Position numbers and translations under genes: made by a program | NCBI RefSeq assembly: GCF_014654205.1 | Contig: NZ_BNAW01000021.1 | Span: forward strand, 1 to 64,000 | DNA: 64,000 bases | Source of the DNA: Amycolatopsis bullii | Lineage (GTDB): Bacteria > Actinomycetota > Actinomycetes > Mycobacteriales > Pseudonocardiaceae | Reading direction: 5' to 3' | Notes under the pieces: model-generated | Databases searched by the model: none | What the model was told of the DNA's origin: nothing | Seen by the model: the letters and a program-made list of their open reading frames with translations, nothing else | In this document: piece by piece, positions 26,030 to 34,643 of the stretch | Layout of the letters: each line of letters opens with the position of its first letter | How positions within the stretch are numbered: position 1 is the stretch's first letter

Positions 26030-27635
26030 TCCGGTAGGCCACCCCGGCCCGGTCGATGTCCTCCAGGTCTTCCGGGTACAGCCCCCGTCCGGTGAACCGC
26101 TCGACGGCGACCAGGCCCTTCTCGGTGCTGTCGCGGTAGTTCTCCAGGTCGAGCCCGGCCAGCGCCGCGGCGACGTCCTCGTCCGCGGACGGCCGGCTCA
26201 GTCCCGGCTCGAACGAGGTGAGCACTTCGCCGCCGCGGGCGAGCGACAGCTGCTTCACCGCGTTGACGTTCCAGAACATGCTCGCCGCCCGGCCGGCCCG
26301 GGACGCGGCGGTGAGCACGGACGCGTGCGAGCCGAAGTAGCCGTTCTCCTCGATCGCCACCACGACGCCGTCGAGGTCCAAGACCGCCAGCCACGGGTCC
26401 GCGTACGCCTCGCGCAGCTCGTCCAGCGGCTCGGGCCGGGCGGGGTCCGCGCCGAACGCGCGGATGACGTCCGCCGCCGGGAGACCGGTGGCCACGGTGA
26501 CGGTCGCCGCCACCGTCAGCCGGGACCGCCCGATCCAGCGGTAACGCGCCTCGGGCCGGTCCACGACCGGCGGCTCCGGCTCGCCGCGCAGGCGGTGGCC
26601 GAGGCGGTCCGCCCGGGCGTGCACCACGGGCGGCTCGGGCGGCGCCGCCCAGATCCAGAGGTCGTAGCTTTCGGTCTCGGGGTCGTCGCGGCCGTAGGCG
26701 TGCACGCGGACGCGGTAGTCGCCGGGCCACGGCGGCGTCGTCACGCCCCCGCCGACGCCGGCCGAGCCGTGCTCCGCGTGCCAGCTGAGGTCGACGACTT
26801 CTTCCCAGCCCAGGGTTTCCGCCGCGGCGGGCGGCTCGGCCAGCACCCGGACCCCCACCCGCACCGAGCCGTTCTCCGTGCCGGTGCGGACGACCACACC
26901 GCCGTCGGCGGCCTCCGCGAGACCGTTTCCGGCGAAGTCGCCGAAGACCGGGAAATCGCCTTCGGCCAAGGCGAAAACGTGCTCGCGGACGTCGACGAAC
27001 GCGCCGCCGGACTGCGGCAGCCGGTACTCGGCACGCTGCTTCTCCCGGACGGCCGCTGCGTAGCCGTCCGGCATCGGCCTCGCGCGCAGCAGGCTTGCGG
27101 CCGTCCCGACGGCCATCCCGACGATGCCCGCGACGCCGGGGTGGCCGGTTTCGCGGGCGGCGATCGTCGCGATCACCAGCGCGGTCGCGAGGTGGTGGGC
27201 TCCGTGCTCGGCCGCGATCGCGGCTTCGTCGCCCTCGGCGGTGTCGCCGGCCGGGAAACCCGCGGCCAGCTCCGCCACCAGCTCGAAGAGACCGGGCCGG
27301 GTGTGCGCGAGCAAGCGGGTTTCCCGCAGGGCTTCGGCTTCGCCGCCGGAGGTGAGGAAGCCGAAGCTGCCGTCCGGCGGCGGCTTCAGCGCGCCCGCGA
27401 CCGGCGGCGCCGGAACCTCCAGCCGGGCCACGGTCAGCTCCACGGCGCCGTGCACCCGCTCGACCACCCACGCCGGCAGGGCCCGGAGCGCGGCCGCCAG
27501 CGCGGGCTCGTCCGGGAACCGGTGCGGCTCGGGCTCGAACCGCAGCCGGCCCAGCACCGCGGCGGGCGCGTCCGGGATCACGGCACGGACGACGGGCACG
27601 GCGGCCGCCACGGCGGCGGCAAGATCCTCCCCCAT
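26013..27635 (-). CDS. DUF6461 domain protein
   Basis: 540-aa soluble protein. The last 180 residues match the DUF6461 pattern (TVTVATGLPAADVIRAFGAD, VVAIEENGYFGSH, ASMFWNVNAVKQLSLARGG). The first 340 residues look like a separate alpha-helical plus beta module with no recognised domain; an EHGAHHLATALV histidine cluster lies near residue 170. The ATG at 27635 is preferred over a longer frame that would reach 27728. Function unknown; DUF6461 proteins often occur singly and may be toxin- or immunity-like, but nothing here proves that. Confidence 0.7.
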   Translation of the reverse strand: MGEDLAAAVAAAVPVVRAVIPDAPAAVLGRLRFEPEPHRFPDEPALAAALRALPAWVVERVHGAVELTVARLEVPAPPVAGALKPPPDGSFGFLTSGGEAEALRETRLLAHTRPGLFELVAELAAGFPAGDTAEGDEAAIAAEHGAHHLATALVIATIAARETGHPGVAGIVGMAVGTAASLLRARPMPDGYAAAVREKQRAEYRLPQSGGAFVDVREHVFALAEGDFPVFGDFAGNGLAEAADGGVVVRTGTENGSVRVGVRVLAEPPAAAETLGWEEVVDLSWHAEHGSAGVGGGVTTPPWPGDYRVRVHAYGRDDPETESYDLWIWAAPPEPPVVHARADRLGHRLRGEPEPPVVDRPEARYRWIGRSRLTVAATVTVATGLPAADVIRAFGADPARPEPLDELREAYADPWLAVLDLDGVVVAIEENGYFGSHASVLTAASRAGRAASMFWNVNAVKQLSLARGGEVLTSFEPGLSRPSADEDVAAALAGLDLENYRDSTEKGLVAVERFTGRGLYPEDLEDIDRAGVAYRISDPG

Positions 27636-27970
27636 GCGACCCACTGTGCCAGAAACCGGGGCGCCGCAACGTTCACCCGGGCGAGCTTTTGGTGTCACTT
27701 TTCCGGGACAGCGAAGATCGAGGAGCACCCCGCCCCGACGGACCCCGTCCCGAACCGGAAGGCCGCCCGTTCCCTCCCCGTCCCAGCCCGGTGACCCCGC
27801 GGTGACCCCGGCAAACGCAAACCTCGCTCGTACGGGCGAGCCGGTAGAACACGTCTGGCGGTGTACGCCTCCTCGTCCATCCCTTTGCCTGGAGGAACAC
27901 CTCAGATCGCCCGGGACGGCTCCGGCCGCCCGGCGATACCGGATCAGCTGTTCGGGGCGGCGGTGATCTC
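27636..27970. other. Intergenic region, no gene seen
   Basis: 335 bp between the divergent DUF6461 and tandem-HTH genes. It must hold the promoters of both, but I see no convincing -35/-10 pair, palindrome or RNA structure in it. Confidence 0.4.
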
Positions 27971-28369
27971 GTGACCGAGGCCGGGGAAGAACACGAGCCG
28001 AACCGGCGGGCGCACCGGCTTCCCGCCGAAGTGCCGGCCGGGGAAGCGGCCGAACTGAAACGCCGGTACCTGGCCGGCGCCACGTTGAGCGCCCTGCTGG
28101 CGGACTTCGACGGCAGTTACCGGACGCTGCGCGCCGTTTTGCAGGAGCAGGGAGTCACCTTCCGGGCGCCGCAGCCGATGACGCCGCCCGCGCCGCCCGG
28201 ATTGGTCGAGACCTATGCCAGTGGGAAGTCGATCATCGAAACGGGCCGCGCCTTCGGATTGGGCCGGGACATCACCAAACGCATGTTGCTCGACGCCGGC
28301 GTGGAACTTCGCGGACGGGGACGGCCACCGAGGTCGCCGTCCACCGGATCCGACTTCACCGATTTCTGA
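27971..28369 (+). CDS. Tandem helix-turn-helix protein, 132 aa
   Basis: The protein holds two resolvase-like HTH units of about 35 residues each: AELKRRYLAGATLSALLADF...LRAVLQEQGVTFR and VETYASGKSIIETGRAFGL...KRMLLDAGVELR. Both have the same spacing and a similar end, which suggests an internal duplication. The C-terminus is basic, with GRGRPPRSP like an AT-hook. A sequence-specific DNA-binding role is likely. GTG start without a clear ribosome-binding site. No ligand-binding domain is present; target unknown. Confidence 0.65.
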   Translation: MTEAGEEHEPNRRAHRLPAEVPAGEAAELKRRYLAGATLSALLADFDGSYRTLRAVLQEQGVTFRAPQPMTPPAPPGLVETYASGKSIIETGRAFGLGRDITKRMLLDAGVELRGRGRPPRSPSTGSDFTDF

Positions 28370-28411
28370 GCGGCCGAGGCGCCCGGCGGGGGATCCGGGC
28401 ACCTGGGCTAC

Positions 28412-28507
28412 TCAGTAGTAACGCCAGAAGAAGGGCAAGCACGCGATCACGAAGAAGGTGAACAGCGTGCCTTTCCAGACCAGCGGATGCGACAGAAGAC
28501 GCTTCAA
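28412..28507 (-). CDS. 31-aa single-pass membrane peptide
   Basis: TTG-started ORF encoding a basic N-terminus (MKRLLSHPLVWKG) and a hydrophobic, aromatic helix (TLFTFFVIACLPFFWRYY). A GAGG ribosome-binding site lies about 10 bases upstream, and a good promoter (TTGAGT-N16-TATTGT) lies on the same strand at 28571-28598. It could be a small membrane regulator or a toxin-like peptide. It ends about 40 bp from the preceding convergent gene. Confidence 0.5.
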   Translation of the reverse strand: MKRLLSHPLVWKGTLFTFFVIACLPFFWRYY

Positions 28508-28569
28508 CTCGACACCTCGGGGGGTGATGCGACTGCTCGTATCAGCAGCCGTTCTTTAATGGTGTCGAG
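28508..28569. repeat. 9-bp inverted repeat enclosing the leader of the 31-aa peptide gene
   Basis: CTCGACACC at 28508-28516 and GGTGTCGAG at 28561-28569 are exact reverse complements. One arm touches the ribosome-binding site and start codon of the peptide gene, and the other lies at the predicted transcript start. It is either a looped operator pair or an RNA stem that could hide the ribosome-binding site. Confidence 0.5.
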
Positions 28570-28570
28570 C

Positions 28571-28598
28571 ACAATAGCTTAACGCATCTGTCACTCAA
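28571..28598 (-). promoter_or_regulatory. Promoter of the 31-aa peptide gene
   Basis: On the minus strand: TTGAGT (28598-28593), 16-nt spacer, TATTGT (28576-28571). The surrounding 28540-28730 interval is noticeably more AT-rich than its neighbours and has no other gene. Confidence 0.5.
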
Positions 28599-28793
28599 TG
28601 TGGGGGTACACCTATCGATCCAGTGACGACAGACCCACCTGAATGACGATTTCGTGGGCAACGCGAAACTGTTTCACACGTTCGAGTCGACTTTTCCCAC
28701 GAATGTGGCGGGCCGTGATGCAGGGAGCCACCGCTCGTGATCATAGACCGCGGCCATTGGTGGGCCGTTACGCGCGGCTGCTACCCCGAACGA

Positions 28794-31700
28794 TCACCAG
28801 TGGTCCGCAGCGATTCCGCGTCGAGAAGTCGACTCGAGCCGCTCGTCGCCCGAAGACGACAACCGCGGCGAGGGCATCGCCACCGTGTCACGCTCGCCGT
28901 CCCTCGCCTGCGGGACCACCGCCGAATCCAGCTCCGCCAGCACCGCCTCGATCCGCTCGGCCTGCCCGACGCGTTCCCGGTCGCGGAACAGCCGTGCGGC
29001 GCGCTCCCACAACCGGCGGGCGTCGTCGATGTTGCCGCGGTCCAAGAGGATTCTCGCCAGGGAATCCATGGCCCTCCCCCGTCCCGTCGCGTGCCCCGAC
29101 CGTTCGGCGAGCTCCACCGCGCGGTGGGCGTGGCGCAGGGCCGCGCGGTCGTCGCCTTCGGCGTGGCGCAACCGCGCCAGGACGGTGTTCAGCTTCATCG
29201 CCGCCGGGAGGTGCTGGCTCTCGTCCATCAGGCGGGCCGCCCGAGCGCACTGGTCGCCCGCTTCGCCGTGCCGTCCCATCCGGGTCAGCAGGTCACCCAG
29301 GGCGATGTGGGTCCGGATGCGGCCAGGGCCGTCGGCGATGCGCTCCCGCAGCGCGAGGGCCTCCCGGTACAGCCCGAGCGCGTCGAGCTGGTGGCCGCCC
29401 TGCTCCAGCAACGCGTCCGCGAGCCGGTGCAGGGCCGCCGCGCACCGCTCGGGGTCGCCCAGCGCCCGCGCCGCCTCGAGCGTTTCGCGCAGCATCGTCA
29501 CGGCCTGGTCCACCCGGCCGGCGTGCAGGTGCCGCCGTGCCATGTTCAGCATCACCGTCACCCGGCCGATCCCGATGCCGTGGGCGTCGACCAGCCGCAG
29601 CGCCGCCTGCAGGTACGGCTCGGCCTGGGCGTCCTGACCCATCAGCAGCAGGACCTGCCCGAGGTCGTTGAGGCTCGAGGCCTCCACGTACGCGTTGCCC
29701 ACCCTGGCGGCCGTGGCCGCGGCGACCGTGAACCCGGCGATGATGTCGCCGAAGTGGCCGTGGAGGTCGAACACGTCGGCCGTGAGGGACGGCAGGGTGA
29801 AGGCGATCTCGGGCAGGCCCGCTTCCGCCGCGAGCCCGACCGCGGCCGTCAGGGTCGGGCGTTCGCGCAGGATCCACTGCCGGGCCGACGCCTGGGTGGT
29901 GAACCGCACCGGGGTGACGTCCGCACCGGTGCGCGGCAGCTCCAGCCGCTCCCGCCCCGGGTACACCGTCCGGTGCGCTTCGTAGGCGGTCAGCAGGTAG
30001 AACTCCAGCAGCCTCCGGCGCGCCGCCACGCCGTCGGCCAGCTGCCGCGCCAGCGACTCCGCGTACAGCTGCAGCAGATTGTGCACGCGGTAGCGGTCGA
30101 GATCGCCCGGCTGCTCGATGAGGTGCGCGGCCACCAGCACGGCCAGCGACTGCCGCACCTGCGACACCGGCCGCCCGTCCGCCGCGGCGATCGCGTCCGA
30201 CGCCACCTCGGCGCCGGGGTGCAGCCCCAGCAGGGCGAACGTCCGCCGCTCGGCGGGCGGCAGGCCCTGGTAGGACAAGGTGAACGCCGAGCGCAGGCTG
30301 CGTCCGGGCCAGTCGCCGTCGTTGCCGACGTCCAGCAGCATGTCCGCGTCGCGCAAGGCTTCCGCCAGCGTCAGCAGCCGCATTCCGGTCCGGGCCGCGG
30401 CGCGGACCGCCACCAGGGTCAGCGCCAAGGCGTTGCCCTGGCACAGCCGCACCAGGGCGGCCATCCCGGCCGGGTCCTGGCGGGCGCGCGGCCCGATCCG
30501 CCGCTCCAGCAACGCCCGCGCCGCGTCCGCCGACAGCGGCGCCACCGTCACCACCGGACTCGGCCGGGCCGCGAGCAGGGCCGACAGCCGCTGCCGCGTC
30601 ACCACCACGACCGTGCACTCCGCCAGCACCGGCAGCAACGGCTCGACCTGGTCGGTGCGGGCGACGTTGTCCAGCACCACGAGCAGGCGACGGCGCCGCA
30701 GCAACCGGGTCAGCCGCGCGGCCCGCGCCACCGGGGAGACGATTTCGTCGACCTTCACGTCGAGCAGTTCCAGCAGGAGCTCGACGACGTCGGCCGCCGA
30801 CGCGCCCGCGACCTGGCCGTCCCCGCGCAGGTCCAGCAGCACCACGCCGTGCGGGTAGCGGTTCGCCGCCCGGTGGGCCCACTTCAGCGCGACCGTCGTC
30901 TTCCCGACGCCCGGCCCGCCGGTCAGCATGACCACGTCCGCGCGCGGCAGGCCGGCCGAGTCCACGGTGAACGCGTCGAGCTCGGCGAGGACGGCTTCGC
31001 GGCCCACCACGCCGTCGACGTCGGGCGGCAGGTGCCAGACCGCGGGCAGCCCCGGTTCTCCGTCACGCGGGTCTTCCCCGGCCGCGGGGATCGGAGCCGC
31101 AGGCGCGGGGAACGGTGCCGCGCCGGGTTTGATCACCTCGTTGTAGACGGCGAGCAGCTCGGCGGCCGCGTGCAGGTCGCCGCATTCCTGGAACTCGCGG
31201 CGGACGCGGCGGAAGTACTCGGTCGCCTCCAGCGCCCGCCCGGCGGCGACGAGGGCGCGGATCCGCAGCTTCACCAGGCTCAGTTCCAGCGGGTGGGTGA
31301 GGTCGAGCTCTTCGAGGCGGGCCACCGCGAGTTCCGTCTGCCCGAGCAGAAGCTGTTGCGCCGCAAGGAACGCGTTGGCCGGGACCCACTCGTTGCGCGC
31401 CCACCTCAGCCGCCACTCGCCGGCGGCCTCGGTCCGCAGGCCGGTCAGCGGCTCGTCACGCCGCAGGCGCACCGCGGCCGACGCCTCCACGTGCGCGCGG
31501 TCGTGCTGCCCGCGGTCGTGGAACTCCCGCGCGCGGGCCATCAGCGCACGGAACCGGTGGTAGTCGATCCGCCGGAGGTCGACGTCGAGCCGGCAGCCCG
31601 CCTTGCCGATGGTGATGTCCGCGTCCACGCCGTCGGCCTGGAACATCTGCCGCAGCCGGGCGCCGGCCTGGTGGAGCGCCCCCAGCGCGTCCCGCGGCGG

Positions 31701-31874
31701 GTTTTCGTGGTCCGCCCACACCCAGTCCACCAGGGTGTCCACCGCCACCAGCCGATCGGGATTCGCGAGCAGTGCCGCCAGCACCTGGCCCGGCCGGCCG
31801 CGGACGGGTTTCACATCCATATTCCCGTGCATAAGCAGAGCCGTTTGCCCGAGAATTCCGAACCCGATTTCCAT
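28794..31874 (-). CDS. AfsR/SARP-type transcriptional regulator with NB-ARC and TPR domains
   Basis: 1026-aa regulator. The N-terminal OmpR/SARP-like winged helix (residues 1-95, GQTALLMHGNM...RGRPGQVLAALL) is followed by a bacterial transcriptional activation domain (to about 250). Next comes an NB-ARC ATPase (Walker A LTGGPGVGKTTVALKWA near residue 305, LLVVLDNV, CTVVVVTRQRLSAL), a winged-helix region, and a long C-terminal TPR array (from about 700). This is the AfsR/DnrI class controlling secondary metabolism or morphology. The ATG at 31874 has GGGGAGGGG upstream. No biosynthetic cluster is adjacent, so its target is unclear. Confidence 0.9.
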   Translation of the reverse strand: MEIGFGILGQTALLMHGNMDVKPVRGRPGQVLAALLANPDRLVAVDTLVDWVWADHENPPRDALGALHQAGARLRQMFQADGVDADITIGKAGCRLDVDLRRIDYHRFRALMARAREFHDRGQHDRAHVEASAAVRLRRDEPLTGLRTEAAGEWRLRWARNEWVPANAFLAAQQLLLGQTELAVARLEELDLTHPLELSLVKLRIRALVAAGRALEATEYFRRVRREFQECGDLHAAAELLAVYNEVIKPGAAPFPAPAAPIPAAGEDPRDGEPGLPAVWHLPPDVDGVVGREAVLAELDAFTVDSAGLPRADVVMLTGGPGVGKTTVALKWAHRAANRYPHGVVLLDLRGDGQVAGASAADVVELLLELLDVKVDEIVSPVARAARLTRLLRRRRLLVVLDNVARTDQVEPLLPVLAECTVVVVTRQRLSALLAARPSPVVTVAPLSADAARALLERRIGPRARQDPAGMAALVRLCQGNALALTLVAVRAAARTGMRLLTLAEALRDADMLLDVGNDGDWPGRSLRSAFTLSYQGLPPAERRTFALLGLHPGAEVASDAIAAADGRPVSQVRQSLAVLVAAHLIEQPGDLDRYRVHNLLQLYAESLARQLADGVAARRRLLEFYLLTAYEAHRTVYPGRERLELPRTGADVTPVRFTTQASARQWILRERPTLTAAVGLAAEAGLPEIAFTLPSLTADVFDLHGHFGDIIAGFTVAAATAARVGNAYVEASSLNDLGQVLLLMGQDAQAEPYLQAALRLVDAHGIGIGRVTVMLNMARRHLHAGRVDQAVTMLRETLEAARALGDPERCAAALHRLADALLEQGGHQLDALGLYREALALRERIADGPGRIRTHIALGDLLTRMGRHGEAGDQCARAARLMDESQHLPAAMKLNTVLARLRHAEGDDRAALRHAHRAVELAERSGHATGRGRAMDSLARILLDRGNIDDARRLWERAARLFRDRERVGQAERIEAVLAELDSAVVPQARDGERDTVAMPSPRLSSSGDERLESTSRRGIAADHW

Positions 31875-32088
31875 CAGATCCCCTCCCCGCGGCGAGCCGT
31901 GACGCCGCCCCTCTCCGCCCACGGCATTTTCGCATTACCCACCGCGAACTACCAGGTCACGGCCGCAAGTGTCCGGAAATGACGATCTTCGTCGATCCAT
32001 TGTCAAGATGGTGAACAGCAGGCCAAACCCGGTTTTCCGGCTCGCCGCGCAGTCTGGTGACAGTTTTCGGACAGCGAGGGAGAAACAC

Positions 32089-33318
32089 ATGACCGAGACG
32101 AGCTGGGTCCGCAGTCCCGTCGGGCGCGCCGACCGGCACTACGCCACGCGGTGCGGCACCAAATCCGTTCTGGTGCTGGTTCCGCACCCCGTCGCCGGCA
32201 CCCGGTTGTTCGACCTGCTGCCGCTGCTCGAAGCCGACCACCGCGTCCAGGTCGTCTTCACCGACCCCGAAGCGGGCGACAACTGGCAGGCGGGACAAGC
32301 CTTCCTGCGCTCCCACGGCGGCGTCGTGCTGCCCTGGCCGCAGGCCCGGCGCAGCGAGTTCGACCTCGTGCTCGCCGGCAGCACCCGCGGTCTCGACGAC
32401 CTCGCCGCGCCCACCCTGCTGGTCCCCCACGGCGGCGGGTTCGGCCAGTACCGGCCGTGGCGCCCGCCGGACACCGCCGTGCCGCGGCCGCGGCACCACG
32501 GCACCGGACTGGACCCCGACCAGCTGATGCGGAACGGCCGGCTTCGCGCCGACGCGCTCGCGCTGGTCCACGACCGCGAGCACGCCCTGCTGGCCCGCGA
32601 GTGCCCGCAGGCGCTGCCCGCCGCGGTGGTGACCGGTGACATCGCCCTCGACCGGCTCACCGCCAGCCTTCCCCACCGCGACCACTACCGGCGGGCGCTC
32701 GGGGCGGCCGACGGCCAGGAAGTCGTCGTGGTCACCTCCACCTGGTCGCCGCGCTCGGCGTTCGGCCGCCACCCCGGCCTGTTCGACGACGTCCTCGCCG
32801 AGCTGCCGGGTGACCGCTTCCGGGTGGTCGGGGCGCTGCACCCGAACATCTGGGCCCACCACGGCGCCTGGCAGGTCCGGTCCTGGCTGGCCGACGCCCT
32901 GCGTGCAGGGCTCGTGCTGATGCCGCCCGAAGAAGGCTGGCGGGCGGCGCTGGCCGCGGCCGACTACGTGATCGGCGACTACGGGTCGGTCACCGCCTAC
33001 GCGGCGGCCGCGGGCGCCGCCGTCCTGCTCGAGAACACGCCGGGCCAGCCGCTCCTGGACGGCACGCCGACCGCGGTCCTGGCCCGCCGGACGCCCCGCC
33101 GCCGGCACGACCGGGCGTTGCCGCCGCAGCTGGCCGCCGCGCGGAAAGCCCGTGACCGCAACGGGCTTCCCGAGCTGATCCGCGGACTGCTCAGCTCGCG
33201 GCCCGGGGAAGCCGGGCGGCTGCTGCGACGCACGATGTACCGGCTGCTCGGCCTGCCCGAACCGGCCCGCGGCGTCCCCGCTTCGCCCGTCCCGCTCCCG
33301 GTCCCGGTGGCGGCATGA
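32089..33318 (+). CDS. TagF/CDP-glycerol glycerophosphotransferase-like GT-B protein
   Basis: 409-aa protein with a GT-B-like layout: an N-terminal Rossmann half (SVLVLVPHPVAGTRLFDLLPL) and a C-terminal half with ALHPNIWAHHG and IGDYGSVTAYAAAAGA, which resembles the nucleotide-binding DYSS segment of TagF-type polymerases. Homologues in actinomycetes are, in my recollection, often misannotated as translation initiation factors. The start follows AGGGAGA. It overlaps the next gene by ATGA, so the two act together. Transfer of a glycosyl or glycerophosphoryl unit is inferred; donor and acceptor unknown. Confidence 0.6.
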   Translation: MTETSWVRSPVGRADRHYATRCGTKSVLVLVPHPVAGTRLFDLLPLLEADHRVQVVFTDPEAGDNWQAGQAFLRSHGGVVLPWPQARRSEFDLVLAGSTRGLDDLAAPTLLVPHGGGFGQYRPWRPPDTAVPRPRHHGTGLDPDQLMRNGRLRADALALVHDREHALLARECPQALPAAVVTGDIALDRLTASLPHRDHYRRALGAADGQEVVVVTSTWSPRSAFGRHPGLFDDVLAELPGDRFRVVGALHPNIWAHHGAWQVRSWLADALRAGLVLMPPEEGWRAALAAADYVIGDYGSVTAYAAAAGAAVLLENTPGQPLLDGTPTAVLARRTPRRRHDRALPPQLAAARKARDRNGLPELIRGLLSSRPGEAGRLLRRTMYRLLGLPEPARGVPASPVPLPVPVAA

Positions 33319-33833
33319 GCGGCCACGAACACCGGATCGCCGTGACCCGCACCCCGTGGCCACCGCTCACCTGCTGGCAGCACCGGCGCGGTACCGCGGT
33401 CAGCACCGGCCCGGACGGCGGCGTCCGGGCGAAACTGGCCGACCTCGTGGTGACGCCGCCCCGGCCGTGCCTGGCCGAGGGGTACGGGAGCCTGGCCGCC
33501 ACCTTCGCCCGGTTGCCCGGGCTCACCGTCGCCGCGGTGCCCGTCGGCCACGGCGCCTGCCTGCTCGGCGACCGGTCCGGCGGCACCGCGCGCGCCGACG
33601 GCGTCCCGGCCGAACTCGCCGCCGTGGCCGTCCACCTCTGGCTGACCTCCGGGCGACGGCTCGACGCACTCGGGCCGGTGCGCGCCGACGGTTGCCCGGG
33701 TGGACCGGGAGAGCCGAGCTGCGAAGACCCCGCGGGCTGCCACGGCGATCTGGTGGCGGTGGCCGGACGTCAGCTGCTCCGTCTTGCGTTTGCGCGTCCG
33801 CAGGCGGCAGAAAATCTGCTGTGGCGAAGGTAG
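33315..33833 (+). CDS. Unknown 172-aa partner of the TagF-like protein
   Basis: Translationally coupled to the preceding gene (ATGA overlap). It is a soluble, mixed alpha/beta protein with four or five Cys, including CPGGPGEPSCEDPAGCHGD near residue 130, which may bind metal or form disulfides. No recognised family. The strict coupling suggests a cofactor or substrate-modifying partner of the GT-B-like protein. Confidence 0.65.
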   Translation: MSGHEHRIAVTRTPWPPLTCWQHRRGTAVSTGPDGGVRAKLADLVVTPPRPCLAEGYGSLAATFARLPGLTVAAVPVGHGACLLGDRSGGTARADGVPAELAAVAVHLWLTSGRRLDALGPVRADGCPGGPGEPSCEDPAGCHGDLVAVAGRQLLRLAFARPQAAENLLWRR

Positions 33834-33860
33834 ACATTCGGTGGCGGACGTGGGTAACAT
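33831..33860 (+). promoter_or_regulatory. Promoter of the structured MerR leader
   Basis: TAGACA at 33831-33836, 18-nt spacer, TAACAT at 33855-33860. The predicted transcript start near 33867 gives a leader of about 260 nt before the MerR gene. Confidence 0.55.
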
Positions 33861-33906
33861 TCTTGGCGTACCGAGAAAGACACGAAAGGAAGGGAACGGG
33901 ACCATC

Positions 33907-33933
33907 ATGGGATCGCCCGCAGCGGCCCGGTAG
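33907..33933 (+). CDS. 8-codon leader peptide (uORF)
   Basis: ATG-TAG frame encoding MGSPAAAR behind a strong AAGGAAGGGAA ribosome-binding site, 40 nt into the predicted leader transcript. Size, ribosome-binding site and position fit a regulatory leader peptide upstream of hairpins and a terminator. Confidence 0.45.
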   Translation: MGSPAAAR

Positions 33934-33996
33934 CGCCGCGCGGGTGCCGTAGGCCCATCGAGTTCGGAGGTGGTGCTCGGTCACGGATGAGCGATC

Positions 33997-34110
33997 CCCG
34001 CGCCGACCGGCTTCGGGCCGGGCGCGGGAAGCCGGCGGTCACGCCGGCCGGCAATGGTGAAACCCAACCTTTCGAGGACCCCGGGCGCCGTCGACGGCGC
34101 CCGGGGTCCT
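33997..34110 (+). promoter_or_regulatory. Candidate attenuator leader with three hairpins
   Basis: Hairpin 1 at 33997-34028 (outer arms CCCGCGCC / GGCGCGGG, inner arms CCGGC / GCCGG, TTCG-type loop). Hairpin 2 at 34031-34048 (GCCGGCG / CGCCGGC, four-base loop). Hairpin 3 at 34075-34110 is an 18-bp perfect palindrome followed by TCT. Together with the uORF this looks like transcription attenuation or ribosome-binding-site control of the MerR gene. Confidence 0.5.
34075..34110 (+). terminator. Terminator-like palindrome before the MerR gene
   Basis: Perfect 36-base palindrome (18-bp arms AGGACCCCGGGCGCCGTC and its complement) ending eight bases before the MerR ribosome-binding site. Strong enough to act as an intrinsic terminator of the leader transcript. 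Confidence 0.6.
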
Positions 34111-34127
34111 TCTGATGTGGAGGTGGA

Positions 34128-34457
34128 ATGGTCCCCGACGGGGAAAGACCGGCAGCGCCCGGAAATCTCGACGACGAGCACTACCCCGGCTACACGATGG
34201 GCCGCGCGGCGGACCTGCTGGGCACCACCCAGGGCTTCCTGCGCAGCCTGGGCGAAGCGGGCCTGATCACCCCTCAGCGGTCGGCCGGTGGCCACCGGCG
34301 GTACTCCCGGCACCAGCTGCGCCTGGCCGCGCGGGCCCGCGAGCTGGTCGACCAGGGAACGGCCGTGGACGCCGCCTGCCGGATCGCCATCCTCGAAGAC
34401 GAGTTGCGTGAAGCCCGCCGGCTCAACCGGGCCCTCCAAGGGGAATCCGAAGCCTGA
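34128..34457 (+). CDS. Small MerR-like regulator, 109 aa
   Basis: The MerR winged-helix domain is at residues 20-90 (YTMGRAADLLGTTQGFLRSLGEAGLI, SAGGHRRYSRHQLRLA), followed by a short coiled coil (IAILEDELREARRLNRAL) and no ligand domain. Such minimal MerR proteins are widespread in actinobacteria. An ideal GGAGGTGG ribosome-binding site precedes the ATG at 34128. Its leader carries an 8-codon uORF and three hairpins, which points to expression controlled after initiation. Confidence 0.8.
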   Translation: MVPDGERPAAPGNLDDEHYPGYTMGRAADLLGTTQGFLRSLGEAGLITPQRSAGGHRRYSRHQLRLAARARELVDQGTAVDAACRIAILEDELREARRLNRALQGESEA

Positions 34458-34643
34458 GATCGTCCCCAGCGGAGTGATCGAGCACGGTGGCCCGGCCGCC
34501 GGTGTCGCCGTGGCCCCACGTGCCTCCGGTGTGCACGTATGTCCCCGCCGCCGCTCATCGCCGTGGCCGCGGCGAGCGCGAGGCTCCCGGCCAAGACCTC
34601 GGGCCGCCGGTGACACCCGCCGGACATCAGCGGTGGAGCACTC

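Noticed and set aside
28737..31982. Long plus-strand ORF of about 1080 codons
   Set aside because: Antisense shadow of the AfsR-type gene; no domain, highly repetitive Arg/Gly/Pro composition, no ribosome-binding site.
33987..34115. 42-codon ORF in the MerR leader
   Set aside because: Passes through all three hairpins, and the nearest GGAGG is too far from its ATG. Kept only as part of the leader structure.
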